From: Bacteroidota bacterium
GTDB lineage: Bacteria; Bacteroidota; Bacteroidia; B-17B0; Aurantibacillaceae
Assembly: GCA_021323535.1 (NCBI GenBank)
Contig: JAJONO010000024.1
Span: forward strand, 1 to 64,000
Direction: 5' to 3'
DNA length: 64,000 nt
Made by a program: the position numbers and the translations under genes
The notes under the pieces: model-generated
Seen by the model: only the letters and a program-made list of their open reading frames with translations
What the model was told of the DNA's origin: nothing
Databases searched by the model: none
Shown here: positions 63,456 to 64,000 of the stretch, one piece after another
Position numbering within the stretch: the stretch's first letter is position 1
Layout: the number at the start of each line of letters is the position of its first letter

Positions 63456-63892
63456 TGGACAGAAAAGAATTTTTGAAAGTATGCGGAGGAACCTGTCTTG
63501 GTTTGCTGGGAATTTCGTTGCTGGATAGCTGCGCGGGTACACATTATGTTCAGGCAACAACATCCGAAAATAAACTGATTGTATTATTAAATGAATTCAA
63601 AGTCGATAAAAACAATAAGCCCTCTTTCAGAAAATACATTGTAGTTAAAACAGAAAAATCAGACTATCCTATTGTTGTTTATCGTAACTCCGAAACAGAT
63701 TACAAAGCCATGCTCATGAAATGTACGCACCAGGGAATTGAGCTTTCGCTTAATGGCGACATTCTGAGCTGCTCGGCACATGGAAGCGAATTCAGTAATA
63801 AAGGCGAAGTCATTTCAGGTCCTGCCGATCAGAAACTCAGAAGTTTTCCGGTTACCAGTGACGAAAAAAATATTTACATACAACTTTCTTAA
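63455..63892 (+). CDS. Rieske [2Fe-2S] lipoprotein
   Basis: A 145-residue Rieske-type electron carrier. A lipobox-containing signal (LGLLGISLLDSC) precedes the Rieske fold, with cluster-binding motifs CTH near residue 90 and CSAH near 107, giving the expected two cysteines and two histidines. It is small, so it is probably the soluble lipoprotein type that passes electrons to or from the di-heme protein encoded just upstream, whose stop codon its start overlaps. It is not the Rieske subunit of bc1, which has a membrane helix and other partners. Confidence 0.9.
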   Translation: MDRKEFLKVCGGTCLGLLGISLLDSCAGTHYVQATTSENKLIVLLNEFKVDKNNKPSFRKYIVVKTEKSDYPIVVYRNSETDYKAMLMKCTHQGIELSLNGDILSCSAHGSEFSNKGEVISGPADQKLRSFPVTSDEKNIYIQLS

Positions 63893-63893
63893 T

Positions 63894-64000
63894 ATGAAAA
63901 AAAACATACTTATACTTTTATCTTTTTTAAGTCTTTCATTGGCGGCGCAAACCGATTCAAGTCTGTTTAAAAGAACACCCGCCGATACAAACAAATTAAA
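63894..64000 (+). CDS. Partial exported protein, truncated by window end
   Basis: Starts two bases after the Rieske stop codon and runs off the window. Only 35 residues are visible: a signal peptide (MKKNILILLSFLSLSLAAQ) followed by TDSSLFKRTPADTNKL. It is the third gene of the operon and may be an outer-membrane or periplasmic partner of the electron-transfer proteins. A family cannot be assigned from this fragment. Confidence 0.7.
   Translation, partial: MKKNILILLSFLSLSLAAQTDSSLFKRTPADTNKL

Overview
The window comes from a chromosome of a member of the Bacteroidota, most likely a free-living aerobic flavobacterium or sphingobacterium relative. The signs are three secreted proteins with C-terminal type IX secretion sorting domains (7043-9493, 10653-12713, 40993-42249), TPR-linked LytS-type kinases, a sigma/FecR/TonB-receptor locus, a Rho factor with the long acidic insert usual in this phylum, almost no Shine-Dalgarno sequences, and promoter elements matching the phylum's TAnnTTTG -7 box. 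I see no phage, insertion sequence or CRISPR array. Most of the window is core chromosome with small accessory pieces.

Layout. 234-6904: DUF4199 protein and rho, a DUF4476 protein, mannose-1-phosphate guanylyltransferase, and a cold-shock type DEAD-box helicase with a structured leader. 7043-15414: secreted proteins (T9SS cargo, CotH-type), a DUF488 protein and an orphan TPR histidine kinase. 15509-22272: a TetR-TolC-adaptor-RND efflux operon with a perfect inverted-repeat operator. 22306-32679: M23 peptidase, O-antigen ligase, recQ, an ABC permease, LptC, an outer-membrane protein and coaX. 32743-33380: tRNA-Phe followed by a GIY-YIG nuclease gene boxed in by hairpins that copy the tRNA 3' end. 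33412-34938: an ECF41 sigma factor and its carboxymuconolactone-decarboxylase partner behind an ECF41-like promoter. 35058-45015: YdeI protein, two divergent TPR-SpoIIE phosphatases, a kelch T9SS protein and a LytS/LytTR two-component pair. 45017-47831: Crp-STAS-like-RidA-DoxX cluster. 48065-54640: ECF sigma, FecR, a secreted STN-domain repeat protein, a head-GIN lipoprotein and a TonB receptor. 54795-55644: a lipoprotein gene split by a +1 frameshift. 56616-59710: a TetR-controlled Lpd/DUF2798/SDR operon with two matching operators. 59771-61450: Crp/Fnr regulator, DUF6526 and AhpD-like genes around a perfect TGTGA-N6-TCACA site. 61498-64000: a DtxR/MntR-type regulator divergent from a di-heme oxidoreductase/Rieske operon that runs off the end.

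The most unusual items are: the tRNA-Phe/GIY-YIG cassette, whose two flanking hairpins differ by compensating base changes and whose outer end is an exact inverted copy of the tRNA 3' end; the anti-sigma locus in which the STN signalling domain sits on a separate repeat protein and not on the TonB receptor; the CCT-TGA frameshift in the lipoprotein at 55522-55644; and the ECF41 promoter-like element. Several intergenic gaps hold dispersed palindromic repeats of two or three families; both ends of the O-antigen ligase gene lie inside such repeats.
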